The notes: a model not told the origin generated them from the letters alone. A stretch of 64,000 nt of DNA from Pseudodesulfovibrio sp. zrk46 (GCF_012516435.1 NZ_CP051216.1:1862001-1926000); one strand, 5' to 3'. Positions 16,732 through 28,301 are shown, numbered from the stretch's first letter. Made by a program: numbers and translations.

Positions 16732-17511
16732 ATGACTGTTGAAATCCGTTCCTTGACCACTCAGGAAGAGTTGTCGAACTGCATCTCTCTGCAAAAACAT
16801 ATTTGGGGCCTTGATGATCTGGGCGTAACGTCGCCCATCACCTTGAAAGCCCTGTCCATGGCCGACCCGGAAATGAGCATCGCGCTCGGCGGCTACATCG
16901 GCGAGAAGATGGCCGGGTTTGTCCTGATCATGCCCGCCATGGAACCGCGCACCGTGTACGGCCACATGCTCGGCGTCATGGAAGAGCATCGTGATTCCGG
17001 TCTGGGCAACATGCTGCATCAGACCGTGATGCAGCGCATCAGCGAGCGCAACGTCAAGCGCATGTTCTGGACCTATGAGCCGCTGGAGAGCCGCAACGCC
17101 CACGTCTATCTGAACAAGGGCGGCGCCATCCTCACGGCGTACCGTGAATCCTGCTTCGAGGTGGACTGCGACAAGCATCGTGGCATGCCGCTGGATCGTC
17201 TCCTGACCTGTGTTGATCTGGAAAATCCCGATATCCCCGAGCGCGTGGAGTCGCTGGAAGAGGCGCTGCACATGTATCCGGTGGCCCGTGTCGATGACAT
17301 GCCTAGCGCCCACCGGGTGCTCATCCCGATCCCGTCCGATCTGGACCGCCTCAAATTGGTGGACTTTGAGGCCGCTTCCCGCGCTCGTTTCGAGACCCGG
17401 GCGTTGTTCTCGGAGTATCTCAATCGTCGTGGCTACATCGGTCGCCGTCTGATCTCCGACAAGACGACCGGACTGCAGCAGAGCTACTATGTGCTGGAGC
17501 GGGAGGTGTAG
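16732..17511 (+). CDS. GNAT-family acetyltransferase (COG3375-like)
   Basis: A 259-residue soluble protein. The acetyl-CoA-binding part of a GNAT fold appears around residues 75-100 as VYGHMLGVMEEHRDSGLGNMLHQTVMQ (the R/Q-x-x-G-x-G/A loop is present as HRDSGLG). The first half has VTSPITLKALSMADPEMSIALGGYIGEKMAGFVL. The C-terminal 120 residues are an extension without an obvious motif, matching the longer members of the COG3375 group of predicted acetyltransferases. GGAGG precedes the ATG. It ends one base before the aminotransferase gene. Substrate unknown; amino acids or their N-acyl derivatives are a guess from context. Confidence 0.72.
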   Translation: MTVEIRSLTTQEELSNCISLQKHIWGLDDLGVTSPITLKALSMADPEMSIALGGYIGEKMAGFVLIMPAMEPRTVYGHMLGVMEEHRDSGLGNMLHQTVMQRISERNVKRMFWTYEPLESRNAHVYLNKGGAILTAYRESCFEVDCDKHRGMPLDRLLTCVDLENPDIPERVESLEEALHMYPVARVDDMPSAHRVLIPIPSDLDRLKLVDFEAASRARFETRALFSEYLNRRGYIGRRLISDKTTGLQQSYYVLEREV

Positions 17512-17512
17512 G

Positions 17513-18706
17513 ATGCGCAATACCCGATACCTCTCTAACTTCACCCTGAAGGCCATGTCTGTCGGTTCCGGCGACTACGTCTCTCGCGACCATGATGAGT
17601 TGGCGCATATTGAAATGCTCAAGAAGAAGCATGGGCTGGAAACGGTTTATCGCTTTGATATCGGCAAAAACACGGACGGATTCTCCCCGCGTGTTCGTCG
17701 GGAGCTGGACAAGCCTGATTTCCAGAACGGCGTACTTAATCTGACCGATGACTATCCCGACAACCATTATGTGCAGCTGCGCGGTCAGTTGTCGCGCCGC
17801 TACAAGCTGCCGCCCGAATGGTTCGCCATCAGCGCCGGGCTGGAGTCCATGATCGATCACATCGCCCGTTCGGTGTTCAATCCCGGCGACACCTACCTCT
17901 TGCCGGTGCCGAATTTTTCAGTGTTCGAGGATATGTCGAAGCGCACTATGGCCCATCCGGTGGAGGTGCCTCTCGGGGATGACCTGCAGTGGACCGGGGA
18001 AACCGTGCATCGGTTGATCCGCGAGATGAAGCAGGTGCAGCCCCGCCTGGTGTGGATCAGTAATCCGGTCAATCCTACCGGGCAGCTTATTCCCAAGGAG
18101 CTGATCGAGCGGGTGGTGCGTGCCGCGGGACTCTTCGGTGTGCTTGTGGTGGTGGACGAGGCCTATGGCGAATACACGGATCACGACAAGGTCTTTGTTT
18201 CGGCCGCTTCCATGTTGAAGGGAAACCCGCAACTGGTGGTGCTGCGGACCTTCTCCAAGATGTTCGGCCTGCCGAGCGCGCGGGTGGGCTACATGATGTC
18301 GTCCCAGCGCGAACTGGTGGACGCGGTGAACATGTACCGCCCCATGTTCCCGTTCTCATGGTTTTCCCTGCATCTGGCTCAGGTCGCCATCGGCGATGAA
18401 GCCCATGTGCGCATGTCCCGCCGCCGGGTGGCGCGCCGCCGTCGCGCCTTCTTCGATGCCGTGTCTGATCTCGCCGATTTCCAGTTCCTGCCCACGCAGG
18501 TGAACACCGTTATGTTCCGTCACACCGGGCTGCGAGCGCATGAACTGACGGACCTGCTTGAGGAGAAGGGCATCTTGACGGCCAATCTGAATGGCGTGGC
18601 TGGTATCCGAAACCGCGGCTTTCTGCGCATGACCTTGCGCAGCCACAAGGATAACGAAGTGTTTGTCAGCGCCTGCCGCGAGGTGCAACGGAGGGTTTGC
18701 CAGTAG
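17513..18706 (+). CDS. PLP-dependent aminotransferase, class I/II (HisC-like)
   Basis: A 397-residue fold-type I aminotransferase. Landmarks: AGLESMIDHIARSVFNPGDTYLL (phosphate-binding start), ISNPVNPTGQLIP, VVVDEAYGEY (Asp for pyridine N), TFSKMFGLPSARVGYM (the PLP Lys is in FSK) and a C-terminal FLRMTLRS with the carboxylate-binding Arg. The pattern resembles histidinol-phosphate aminotransferases, but no his gene is near, so another amino or keto acid is likely. ATG 17513 has GGGAGG six bases upstream, overlapping the GNAT stop. Its end overlaps the leader of the Fe-S gene. The tight packing with a GNAT and a hydroxyacid dehydrogenase pair is unusual. Confidence 0.82.
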   Translation: MRNTRYLSNFTLKAMSVGSGDYVSRDHDELAHIEMLKKKHGLETVYRFDIGKNTDGFSPRVRRELDKPDFQNGVLNLTDDYPDNHYVQLRGQLSRRYKLPPEWFAISAGLESMIDHIARSVFNPGDTYLLPVPNFSVFEDMSKRTMAHPVEVPLGDDLQWTGETVHRLIREMKQVQPRLVWISNPVNPTGQLIPKELIERVVRAAGLFGVLVVVDEAYGEYTDHDKVFVSAASMLKGNPQLVVLRTFSKMFGLPSARVGYMMSSQRELVDAVNMYRPMFPFSWFSLHLAQVAIGDEAHVRMSRRRVARRRRAFFDAVSDLADFQFLPTQVNTVMFRHTGLRAHELTDLLEEKGILTANLNGVAGIRNRGFLRMTLRSHKDNEVFVSACREVQRRVCQ

Positions 18707-18714
18707 GGTTCAAG

Positions 18715-19854
18715 ATGCGTAATGTGCGGGCCATGACAAGCGATTGCATCCTCTGCGGAAAATGTCTTGAAGTGTGCCCGCTCATTAACGCGACCCAGCG
18801 TGAGGAGTTGGGGCCGCGCGCCAAGGCCGAGCTCTACGCCATGTTGAGCGAGGACGAGTCGTTGCTGGTGGCCGAAGACGCGGCCCGACTTGCGAGCCTC
18901 TGCCTTGGGTGTCACCGCTGCAAAAAGGTCTGCTCCAAGGGCGTGGACGTCCCCGGCTTGGTGGCGGCGCTGCGCGGTGCGCATCCGAATTTCAAGTCCT
19001 GGCTGTGGAAGACATGGCTCACCAACGCCAAGTCCCTGTGGGGCAAAAGCGCCACAGCAGCCAAGCTCATTCCCGAAGAATTTCGTCCGGACAAGTTCGG
19101 CCCCTTCCTCAAAATGCTGGCAGGCCTCAAGGGTGGCCCCGGCCTGACGCCATTCCTGCAACCCGACTCATTCCCCGATACCTACCGCGGAGAAAAGATG
19201 CTCCTGTTCGCAGGCTGCACTGCCAATTACGTGCAGGGCCGTTGGCTTATGACCGCACTTCGCCTGCTGGATGGCCTCGGAGTAGAAGTCCTGCCCGGCG
19301 ATTTCCAATGCTGCGGAGGCGGGCTCAAAGGGGCGGGCTTTGCCGAAGAGGCGGGCGTAATGGCGAAGCACAACGTGGATGTCTGGCGTAAGGCAGGCAA
19401 ACCGAAAGTGGTGACGTTCTGTGCGTCGTGTCGTTCTTCGCTGACCGGGTATGATCAGTTCCGCGATGAAGCAGAGAGGGGCGATTGGGCGGAATCGCTG
19501 GTCCCCCTGTCTTCCTTGTTGCAGGATGTTGTTGTTTCGGCATCCAATGATGCACCGGAAAGTTTGGGCTATCATCGCCCATGTCATGTGGATGCGATGG
19601 ATTCGGATTACACTTTTCTCAAGGCTGCCCTCGATGATCGGCTGACCGTGGATACCCGTAAGGAATGTTGCGGCTTTGGCGGCCTCATGAAGCTCGGCGC
19701 GCCCGAGCTGTCCACCAAAGTCAATACCGTGTGCTGGGACCGTCTTGCCGGAGCCGAGATCGTGGTCACTGGTTGTTCGGCCTGCGCCACGCAACTTGCA
19801 GCAACTGCGCCGGAGAACGTGTCGGTGGGGCATTGGCTGGAATTGTTACAATAA
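18715..19854 (+). CDS. Fe-S oxidoreductase with two CCG domains (GlcF/HdrD-like)
   Basis: A 379-residue protein. The N-terminal 4Fe-4S sites read CILCGKCLEVCPL and CLGCHRCKKVCSKG, each a C-x2-C-x2/3-C-x3-C arrangement. Two cysteine-rich CCG domains follow: FQCCGGGLKGAGF with FCASCRSSL, and KECCGFGGLMKLG with TGCSACATQL. This is the layout of GlcF and HdrD, which pass electrons from a flavoprotein to quinone or thiol carriers. I start at ATG 18715; ATG 18733 or TTG 18697 are alternatives. It lies eight bases after the aminotransferase stop. With the GlcD-like protein it probably makes one hydroxyacid-oxidising complex. Confidence 0.85.
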   Translation: MRNVRAMTSDCILCGKCLEVCPLINATQREELGPRAKAELYAMLSEDESLLVAEDAARLASLCLGCHRCKKVCSKGVDVPGLVAALRGAHPNFKSWLWKTWLTNAKSLWGKSATAAKLIPEEFRPDKFGPFLKMLAGLKGGPGLTPFLQPDSFPDTYRGEKMLLFAGCTANYVQGRWLMTALRLLDGLGVEVLPGDFQCCGGGLKGAGFAEEAGVMAKHNVDVWRKAGKPKVVTFCASCRSSLTGYDQFRDEAERGDWAESLVPLSSLLQDVVVSASNDAPESLGYHRPCHVDAMDSDYTFLKAALDDRLTVDTRKECCGFGGLMKLGAPELSTKVNTVCWDRLAGAEIVVTGCSACATQLAATAPENVSVGHWLELLQ

Positions 19855-19934
19855 CGCCTTGTTGCACTCACTTTGCCACGGCCCGGTTTCATGCTATGCC
19901 CTAGCGCGTTGATCGTAACCGAGTCAGGAGATTC

Positions 19935-20720
19935 ATGCAGACCAGATTGACATCCATGGATACAGCGCAGCGGACCATCGCGCTGCTCAAGGAACGAAAA
20001 GACGTTGTTTTTGCGTATTTCGGCCTGCTGTTGCTGGCTTTTGAGCTGGCCAATCTGGTGCGTGGACTGTTCCCGGGGGTGTATGTTTTCGATCCGTTTG
20101 ACATGGGATGGCTGCTGATTCCCGAGTCGCTGGTGTTCGGACCCTTGCTGGCGCTGTTGCATCATCGAATTCTTGGCGTTGACGCGGACTTCGCGTGGTC
20201 CAGAGAGAACCTCATCGTCAAGCTGCTCAAAGCCGCGGCCTACTATTACGTCCTGCTCATTGTTTTTACGCTGGGAACCTTTGCTGTCGTCGATGTGATC
20301 CCGGCGCTGCTCCGTCATTTGCTGGGCGGGGGCGTGACCGGATTCATGCCGCTGATCATTGGTCTCGAGTATGTTTTGTTTTTGCTCTATTTCGTGCGTG
20401 TGGTGCTGGTGTACCCCGTGCTGGCGGGAGAGGAACGCGAGCCCCTAGTGGTTTCCATGGCTCTGACCAAAGGAAAGACGCGACAAATCGTGTCCTGCCT
20501 CTTGCTTCTGGCCGCTCCCGTGCTTATCCCTTGGATGGCTGCCGAGATATACGGCGGCGACTGGCTCGACCCCACCCGTGGTCCGGGCCTTCGGATTGTT
20601 CCGATAATCGTGCGCTCCCTGCTTCAGGCAACGGGCGCTATTGTAATATCAACAGGCCTTTGCGCCATATATGAAGTCCTCCACGCCGAAAGCGAAGAGG
20701 ACACAGAAAGCGACAGCTGA
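19935..20720 (+). CDS. Multipass membrane protein of unknown function
   Basis: A 261-residue protein with about five to six hydrophobic segments (for instance VFAYFGLLLLAFELANLV, YYYVLLIVFTLGTFAVVDVI, PLIIGLEYVLFLLYFVRVVLVYPVL and QIVSCLLLLAAPVLIPWMA). It ends in an acidic, Ser/Glu-rich cytosolic-looking tail (HAESEEDTESDS). No enzyme or transporter motif was recognised. CAGGAG precedes the ATG. It sits 80 bp after the Fe-S gene and 50 bp before secA, and codon use matches the neighbours. It could be cotranscribed with either. Confidence 0.7.
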   Translation: MQTRLTSMDTAQRTIALLKERKDVVFAYFGLLLLAFELANLVRGLFPGVYVFDPFDMGWLLIPESLVFGPLLALLHHRILGVDADFAWSRENLIVKLLKAAAYYYVLLIVFTLGTFAVVDVIPALLRHLLGGGVTGFMPLIIGLEYVLFLLYFVRVVLVYPVLAGEEREPLVVSMALTKGKTRQIVSCLLLLAAPVLIPWMAAEIYGGDWLDPTRGPGLRIVPIIVRSLLQATGAIVISTGLCAIYEVLHAESEEDTESDS

Positions 20721-20770
20721 TTGGTCGCCAACCCGCGTAGACCGGGTTATTAACAATTCCAGGAGTCACA

Positions 20771-23317
<2,547 letters not shown>

Positions 23318-23340
23318 CCACCATTGAAATGCAATAAGAA

Positions 23341-23377
23341 GCGCCCATCCCGAACTTCGGGATGGGCGCTTTTTTTG
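23341..23377. terminator. Rho-independent terminator for secA, possibly bidirectional
   Basis: GCGCCCATCCCGA (23341-23353) pairs perfectly with TCGGGATGGGCGC (23357-23369), followed by eight T residues. On the other strand the stem is followed by a TTCTTATT stretch, so it may also end the convergent aldolase transcript, whose stop is 13 bp away. Confidence 0.93.
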
Positions 23378-23389
23378 TTGTCCTTGAGG

Positions 23390-24034
23390 CTATTTCTGGA
23401 AGGCTTCCCAGTCGGCGAGGAAGGCGGCCAGACCATTGTCGGTCAGGGGGTGCTTCATGAGCTGGGTGATGGTGCTGTAGGGAAGGGTGATGACGTCCGC
23501 GCCGATGAGGGCGGAGTCGAGCACATGCATGGGGTGGCGTACCGAGGCCACGAGGATTTTTGTTTTATAGTCGTAGTTGTCGAACATGGTGCGCATCTGG
23601 TCCACGCCTTCGATGCCGTTGTGGGTCAGGGCGTCGAGGCGACCGACAAAGGGCGAGACGTAGGTGGCGCCGAGCTTGGCTGCCAGCAGAGCCTGCCCCG
23701 GGGAAAACACCAGCGTGACGTTGGTCTTGATCTCTCGCTCATGGAGTTCCTTGAGCGCCTTGAGGCCTTCCGCGATCATGGGGATTTTGACGACGACATT
23801 ATCGCCAAAGGAAGCGAGGTCCTTGGCCTCCTTGATCATCTCTTCACGGGTGGTGCCGATGACTTCCAGCGAGACCGGGCCGTCCACCAGTTCGCAGATC
23901 AGGGCAGCCTGTTCGCGCCAGTCGCCGCCTTCGCGGGACATCAATGTGGGGTTGGTGGTGACGCCGTCGAGCAGGCCGAGTTCCTTTACTTCACGCATTT
24001 CATCGAGGTTGGCGGTATCCAGAAAAAACTGCAT
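23390..24034 (-). CDS. fsa: Transaldolase-like / fructose-6-phosphate aldolase (FSA/TalC subfamily)
   Basis: A 214-residue short transaldolase, the length of the FSA/TalC subfamily. The opening MQFFLDTANLDEMRE and GLLDGVTTNPTLMSREG are diagnostic. The Schiff-base Lys lies in KTNVTLVFSPGQALLAAKLGA near residue 85, and the C-terminal GADVITLPYSTITQLMKHPLTD is typical. It acts in the non-oxidative pentose phosphate route or as a fructose-6-phosphate aldolase; the two cannot be separated by eye. A GGAGG site precedes the ATG at 24034. It is convergent with secA and divergent from cbiET. Confidence 0.9.
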   Translation of the reverse strand: MQFFLDTANLDEMREVKELGLLDGVTTNPTLMSREGGDWREQAALICELVDGPVSLEVIGTTREEMIKEAKDLASFGDNVVVKIPMIAEGLKALKELHEREIKTNVTLVFSPGQALLAAKLGATYVSPFVGRLDALTHNGIEGVDQMRTMFDNYDYKTKILVASVRHPMHVLDSALIGADVITLPYSTITQLMKHPLTDNGLAAFLADWEAFQK

Positions 24035-24180
24035 CGATCCTCCTTGGGAAGCTGAATAAGAGCGGAATAAGTTCCGTGCTTTGTAGCATAGTCAGCGCAT
24101 TGTGCAAACCAAATGAATAATGGCCGATTGATTGTGCAATTCCCTTTTCCCCGGGCGTTGTTTCGTTTACTGTAGCCCGC

Positions 24181-25425
24181 ATGTCGACAATGGAACCCGT
24201 TAAAGTCATAGGGCTGGCGCCCGGAACCCTGGAAATCACACGCGTTGCGCGCGTCGCTCTGGCCGAGGCTGACCTCGTGGTGGGCGGCAGACGCCTGCTG
24301 GACGCGTGTCCGGTAGAATCGTTCAAAGCCGGGGCAGAGCAGTTGCCCATTAGTGGTCCGTTGCCACCGATCATGGATGCCATCCGTGACCGCGCTGTTC
24401 TGGGTGGCAAGGTGGTGGTGCTGGCTGACGGTGATCCCCTCTTTTTCGGCATCGGCAAGCGTCTCGGTGAAGAACTGGGCGTGGAGAATCTGCTGGTGGA
24501 GCCCAACGTGTCCACCATGCAGGTGGCCTCGGCTCGGCTTGGCCTGCCGTGGCAGGAGATGGATTTCGTCTCCCTGCACGGTCGCGAGGACTACTCGCCG
24601 CTCTATGCCGCGCTGGTGCGGGCCGATCTCATCGCGGTGTTCACGGATGCTACCAACACCCCGGCAGAAGTGGCGCGCGCCCTGCTGGAACGTGGTGCAG
24701 ACTGCTTCTCCATGACCGTGCTGGAAGACTTGGGCACAGAGCGCGAGAAGGTCCGGCTGATCCCTCTGCCCGACACATGGGGTATGGACTTTGCGCCTCT
24801 GAACCTTGTGATTCTGGAGCGGCTCTATCCGCCTGAGATCGAGTTGACGTTGGGCATCCACGACCATTTCTATCTGCATCAGAAGAACCTGATCACCAAG
24901 CTGCCGGTGCGTGCTGCCGGGCTTGCCTTCCTGAATGTGCAGCCGGACTCCACTGTCTGGGACCTTGGCGCCGGGAGCGGTGCCGTCTCCATTGAGGCAT
25001 CCCATCTCGCCCGTCGTGGCCGGGTGTTTGCCGTGGAGCGTCACAAGACGCGCGCGGCCATGATTCGCGAGAATATCCGTCGTACCGGCGCATGGCTGGT
25101 GGATACCATCCTTGGTGAAACGCCGGATTGTCTGGAAGAGTTGCCTGATCCGGACCGCATCTTCATTGGCGGCGGACTGGGTGGAGAGGCCAATCAGGAG
25201 AGCGCGTTACTCAAGGTGGCGTGCGATCGCCTGAAACCTCGGGGCCGCATTGTGGTGCACACCATTCTTCTCGATTCCCTGCATCTGGCCAAAGATTATT
25301 TCAAGAAGCTCGGCTGGCACTTCGGCGTGACCCAACTGCAGGCTTCCGCCACGGATTCACTGGCCGGCGACCTGCGCTTCAAGGCACAAAATCCGGTTTT
25401 TATCCTCTGGGCAGAGAAGCCTTAG
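24181..25425 (+). CDS. cbiET: Bifunctional precorrin-6Y methylase/decarboxylase CbiET (CobL-type fusion)
   Basis: A 414-residue two-domain enzyme. Residues about 1-200 are the CbiE methyltransferase (VIGLAPGTLEITRVARVALAEADLVVGGRR, VLADGDPLFFGIGKRL). Residues about 215-414 are CbiT (HDHFYLHQKNLITKLPVRAAGLAFL, then VWDLGAGSGAVSIEASHLA with the SAM site, and IFIGGGLGG). It methylates C5 and C15 and decarboxylates the C12 acetate in cobalamin corrin synthesis. No ribosome site is evident before ATG 24181. It overlaps the end of convergent cbiD by four bases. Confidence 0.93.
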   Translation: MSTMEPVKVIGLAPGTLEITRVARVALAEADLVVGGRRLLDACPVESFKAGAEQLPISGPLPPIMDAIRDRAVLGGKVVVLADGDPLFFGIGKRLGEELGVENLLVEPNVSTMQVASARLGLPWQEMDFVSLHGREDYSPLYAALVRADLIAVFTDATNTPAEVARALLERGADCFSMTVLEDLGTEREKVRLIPLPDTWGMDFAPLNLVILERLYPPEIELTLGIHDHFYLHQKNLITKLPVRAAGLAFLNVQPDSTVWDLGAGSGAVSIEASHLARRGRVFAVERHKTRAAMIRENIRRTGAWLVDTILGETPDCLEELPDPDRIFIGGGLGGEANQESALLKVACDRLKPRGRIVVHTILLDSLHLAKDYFKKLGWHFGVTQLQASATDSLAGDLRFKAQNPVFILWAEKP

Positions 25426-26504
25426 GGCCGTTCATCCAAGCGCGATCCATCGAAATCGTAGACCGCATAATCAACGACGCACTGGCCGCCTGAGAAATTC
25501 TCGGCGGCCTGTTTGGCGTGCTTGATGAGCAGGTTGATGAGCTTGGGGCGGTCGGGATCGTTTTCGAGTAATCCGAGTACCTGCCTGGCTGTGTTGGCAT
25601 CCAATATCTGCTGACGATGGAGCATGGAACAGCTCGCCTCGCCGCACCAGTCGGCCAACTGGGCGAAATCCACGGGGTGCGTTCTGGCGTGGGTGTAGGG
25701 TAGGCGCTGGGCCTGCTTGACCAGCTTGCCGAAAAACAGGGACCAGGTGACCCGACTGAATCCGCGATCGGCAGCGGCCTGCATGGAAAATTCGAAAAAG
25801 TCGGCGGCCTGAATCAGGGCCAGTTCCGGGGTGCCGGGATAATCCTCCAGATAAAGACGCTCCGAGCGGCGGCCCGTGGTGAATACGGCGTGGTCCTCGC
25901 CTTGTGCCTTGAGTACATCCAGTCCCTCGGCAATGGTCGCCTTCCAAGAGGCGTGGGAATACGGCTTAACGATCCCCTGTGTGCCGAGGATGGATATCCC
26001 TCCCAATATGCCGAGGCGTGGATTCAAGGTCTTCTTGGCGATCTCTTCTCCATTGGGCACTTCAATGATGATGGTGAGGGTGCCGGAAACGTTGCCGGCT
26101 GCCTGTCGTACGCCGCCCTCGATCTGCTTGCGCGGATCAGGGTTGATGGCTGCCTGTCCCACGTCAATGGGCAGGCCGGGCAGGGTGGCGCGCCCGACAC
26201 CGCGTCCGCCGTCCAGTGAGATGGCGAGGTCGCCAGTGGTTGCCTCCTTGAAGGAGACGACTGCCTGAATATCGTGCCCATGGGTGGCGTCCGGGTCATC
26301 GCCGCCGTCCTTGATGACTGTGACGCGCACACCGATGTCGGTGGGCTCATAGCGGTCGATGGGCACGGTCAACGTTCCGCCGGGAGGCCGTGGGGTCTCG
26401 ATAGTGGCGGGCGTTTCTCCTGTGAGCAAAAAAAGAGTGCCTGCCATGGCGGCTGCCGTGGCGCAACTTCCGGTGGTGCGACCGGTGCGGAGTTCCTTGG
26501 TCAT
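25422..26504 (-). CDS. cbiD: Cobalt-precorrin-5B C1-methyltransferase CbiD
   Basis: A 360-residue protein. The start RTGRTTGSCATAAAMAGTLFLLTGE is the CbiD signature, and GRATLPGLPIDVGQAAINPDPRKQIE plus ILGTQGIVKPYSHASWKATIAEGLDVL follow in family order. It catalyses C1 methylation in the oxygen-independent corrin route, diagnosing anaerobic B12 synthesis. It begins one base before the stop of the upstream SDR gene (26505) and ends overlapping cbiET tail to tail, so the two cobalamin genes are on opposite strands. Confidence 0.95.
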   Translation of the reverse strand: MTKELRTGRTTGSCATAAAMAGTLFLLTGETPATIETPRPPGGTLTVPIDRYEPTDIGVRVTVIKDGGDDPDATHGHDIQAVVSFKEATTGDLAISLDGGRGVGRATLPGLPIDVGQAAINPDPRKQIEGGVRQAAGNVSGTLTIIIEVPNGEEIAKKTLNPRLGILGGISILGTQGIVKPYSHASWKATIAEGLDVLKAQGEDHAVFTTGRRSERLYLEDYPGTPELALIQAADFFEFSMQAAADRGFSRVTWSLFFGKLVKQAQRLPYTHARTHPVDFAQLADWCGEASCSMLHRQQILDANTARQVLGLLENDPDRPKLINLLIKHAKQAAENFSGGQCVVDYAVYDFDGSRLDERP

Positions 26505-28010
26505 CTAATCGTTCCGTATGCGTTCAGGCGGGGAATAAACATGGGTCCCGGCATGGCTGGAGATATTCTCGATCATGTTCTTGAAGAGCACCACGTGGAA
26601 TGGATACATGGCGTACCAGTAAAGGATGCCGGTCAAGCCGCGCGGCAGGAACCGGGCGGTCATGGAAATGTCCACCGCGTTTTCCCAGTGGGTCTCCAGC
26701 TTGAACTCCAGCAATGCCTCGCCGGGCAGACGCATCTCGGCCAGCAGCAGAAGCCGCTTGCCTTCATCACTGGCGATGATCCGCCAGAAGTCCAGCGCGT
26801 CACCGACTTTGGGCTTGTCGCCATGGGGACGGCCACGGGACATGCCCGGGCCTGCCAGTATGCGGTCGATGAAACCGCGCAAACGCCACAGCGGGTCGCC
26901 GTAATACCAGCCCTGTTCGCCGCCGATGCGCTGTACCACTTCCCATACCTTCTTGGGATCGCCCTGCAGGCGCGCCTTGTAGCCCATGTCGAACCGGGTA
27001 CCGCCCGCATAATCGGGGTCGTGTGCTCCGGCCCATTCCGGCATGCAGGCACTGCCCACGTCGAACAGGCAGGTCTCCACCTTCTGGTGCTCGGTCTTTT
27101 CCAGCGCGCGGCGAATGGCCTCGCGACAGGAGAGAAGGTCTTGCGGCACGAGGCGCGTGATGTCGTCGTTGCGGCAGATCACCTCGTTGCGCAGACCGTC
27201 GATGAGCGAGCGAATCAATGTCATGGGCACGGGCGTGATCATGGACACCCAGAAGGAGGACAGCCTCGGCGAAAGGAACGGCAGCGGCAAAATGTGTCGC
27301 TTGGGGATGCCTGCCACTTCGGAATAGAGCTTGAACAGCTCGGTGTAGTTCAGAATGTCCGGACCGCCGATGTCGAGGGTCAGTCCTGCGGTTTCGTCGT
27401 TTTCAAGGCAACCGGCAAGGTAGCCCAACACGTTACGGATGGCGATGGGCTGGGCCTTGGTGCGCACCCATGTGGGGGTGACCATCATAGGCAGGCGGTC
27501 CGCCAGATAGCGGATCATTTCAAAGGAAGACGAGCCGGAGCCGATTATCTGGGCTGCGCGCAGCGTCGTGACCTTGGCCGGACCCAGCGTGAGGATGCGT
27601 CCCACCTCGGCGCGGGAGCGGAGATGCTTGGAGAGCGGGCGGTCATCCAGATCTTCGCCCAAGCCGCCAAGATAAATGATGCGTTCCAGATTGGCTTTCC
27701 CGGCGGCGCGGACCATGTTGTAGGCCGCGTCCCGTTCCTGTTCGGCAAAGTCCCGCGTGGGGCGGCCCATGGAATGGACCAGATAGAAGGCGGCACGGCA
27801 CCCATCAGCGGCCAGCTTCAGAGATTCGGCGTCATGCATATCCGCCTGCACTGCTTCCACATTGGGGTTGTTTCCCCATGGGCGAGATTTGATCTTCTCT
27901 ATGCTGCGTCCTGCAGCGCGCACCTTGTGGCCGCGCTCCAGCAGGAGCGGTACGAGGCGGCCTCCTACATATCCGGTGGAGCCGAGAACCAGAACCGGGC
28001 GGTCATCCAT
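26505..28010 (-). CDS. NAD(P)-binding SDR-like protein fused to DUF2867
   Basis: A 501-residue protein. Residues about 1-300 form an atypical NmrA/SDR Rossmann domain: VLVLGSTGYVGGRLVPLLLERGHKVRAAGR binds the dinucleotide, then YLVHSMGRPTRDFAEQERDAAYNM. Residues about 340-490 match DUF2867, a START/SRPBCC-like domain (GQ-type turns and LEFKLETHWENAVDISMTARFLPRGLTGILYWYAMYPFHVVLF). The fusion is known in many bacteria but its reaction is not established. It is soluble, or peripherally membrane attached through the aromatic C-terminal segment. It directly precedes cbiD with no gap, so they may be cotranscribed. Confidence 0.8.
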   Translation of the reverse strand: MDDRPVLVLGSTGYVGGRLVPLLLERGHKVRAAGRSIEKIKSRPWGNNPNVEAVQADMHDAESLKLAADGCRAAFYLVHSMGRPTRDFAEQERDAAYNMVRAAGKANLERIIYLGGLGEDLDDRPLSKHLRSRAEVGRILTLGPAKVTTLRAAQIIGSGSSSFEMIRYLADRLPMMVTPTWVRTKAQPIAIRNVLGYLAGCLENDETAGLTLDIGGPDILNYTELFKLYSEVAGIPKRHILPLPFLSPRLSSFWVSMITPVPMTLIRSLIDGLRNEVICRNDDITRLVPQDLLSCREAIRRALEKTEHQKVETCLFDVGSACMPEWAGAHDPDYAGGTRFDMGYKARLQGDPKKVWEVVQRIGGEQGWYYGDPLWRLRGFIDRILAGPGMSRGRPHGDKPKVGDALDFWRIIASDEGKRLLLLAEMRLPGEALLEFKLETHWENAVDISMTARFLPRGLTGILYWYAMYPFHVVLFKNMIENISSHAGTHVYSPPERIRND

Positions 28011-28035
28011 GGCAATCTCCGTCGGTCAGCTTAAA

Positions 28036-28287
28036 TTATTGGAAGAAGCCGGTCTTGTTCTTCTCCCAGCCACGCTTTTCCATGCACGCTTCGTAGATGG
28101 GCAGCTGCCTGTCCTTATCCAGCGGATACTGTTCGCTGGCTTGCACCGAGCAGTCTGTGGAGTCCTTGTCGAACTGGTAGCCGGACAGCTTCTCGTCTTG
28201 AATATTCGGGTTGGTCCAGGGACGGGCGCAGCCTGTGGCAAGCAGGGCTGTCAGCATCAGTGCGAGGAACAGAAGCTTCGTACGCAT
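28036..28287 (-). CDS. Small secreted lipoprotein
   Basis: An 83-residue protein with a lipoprotein signal (MRTKLLFLALMLTALLATGC): the lipobox LATGC places the lipidated Cys at residue 20. The mature part of about 64 residues is charged and includes two Cys (in DCSVQ and EACMEKRGW) that may form a disulfide. The C-terminal CMEKRGWEK resembles a motif seen in many small proteobacterial outer-membrane lipoproteins. AAAGGA precedes the ATG. It lies 14 bp downstream of gpsA. Function unknown. Confidence 0.78.
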   Translation of the reverse strand: MRTKLLFLALMLTALLATGCARPWTNPNIQDEKLSGYQFDKDSTDCSVQASEQYPLDKDRQLPIYEACMEKRGWEKNKTGFFQ

Positions 28288-28301
28288 GGGAAATCCTTTT
28301 G

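Noticed and set aside
24035-24180. Possible cobalamin riboswitch before cbiET
   Set aside because: The gap is too short and I could not find the conserved B12-box pattern (AGCCAGGAGACC type).
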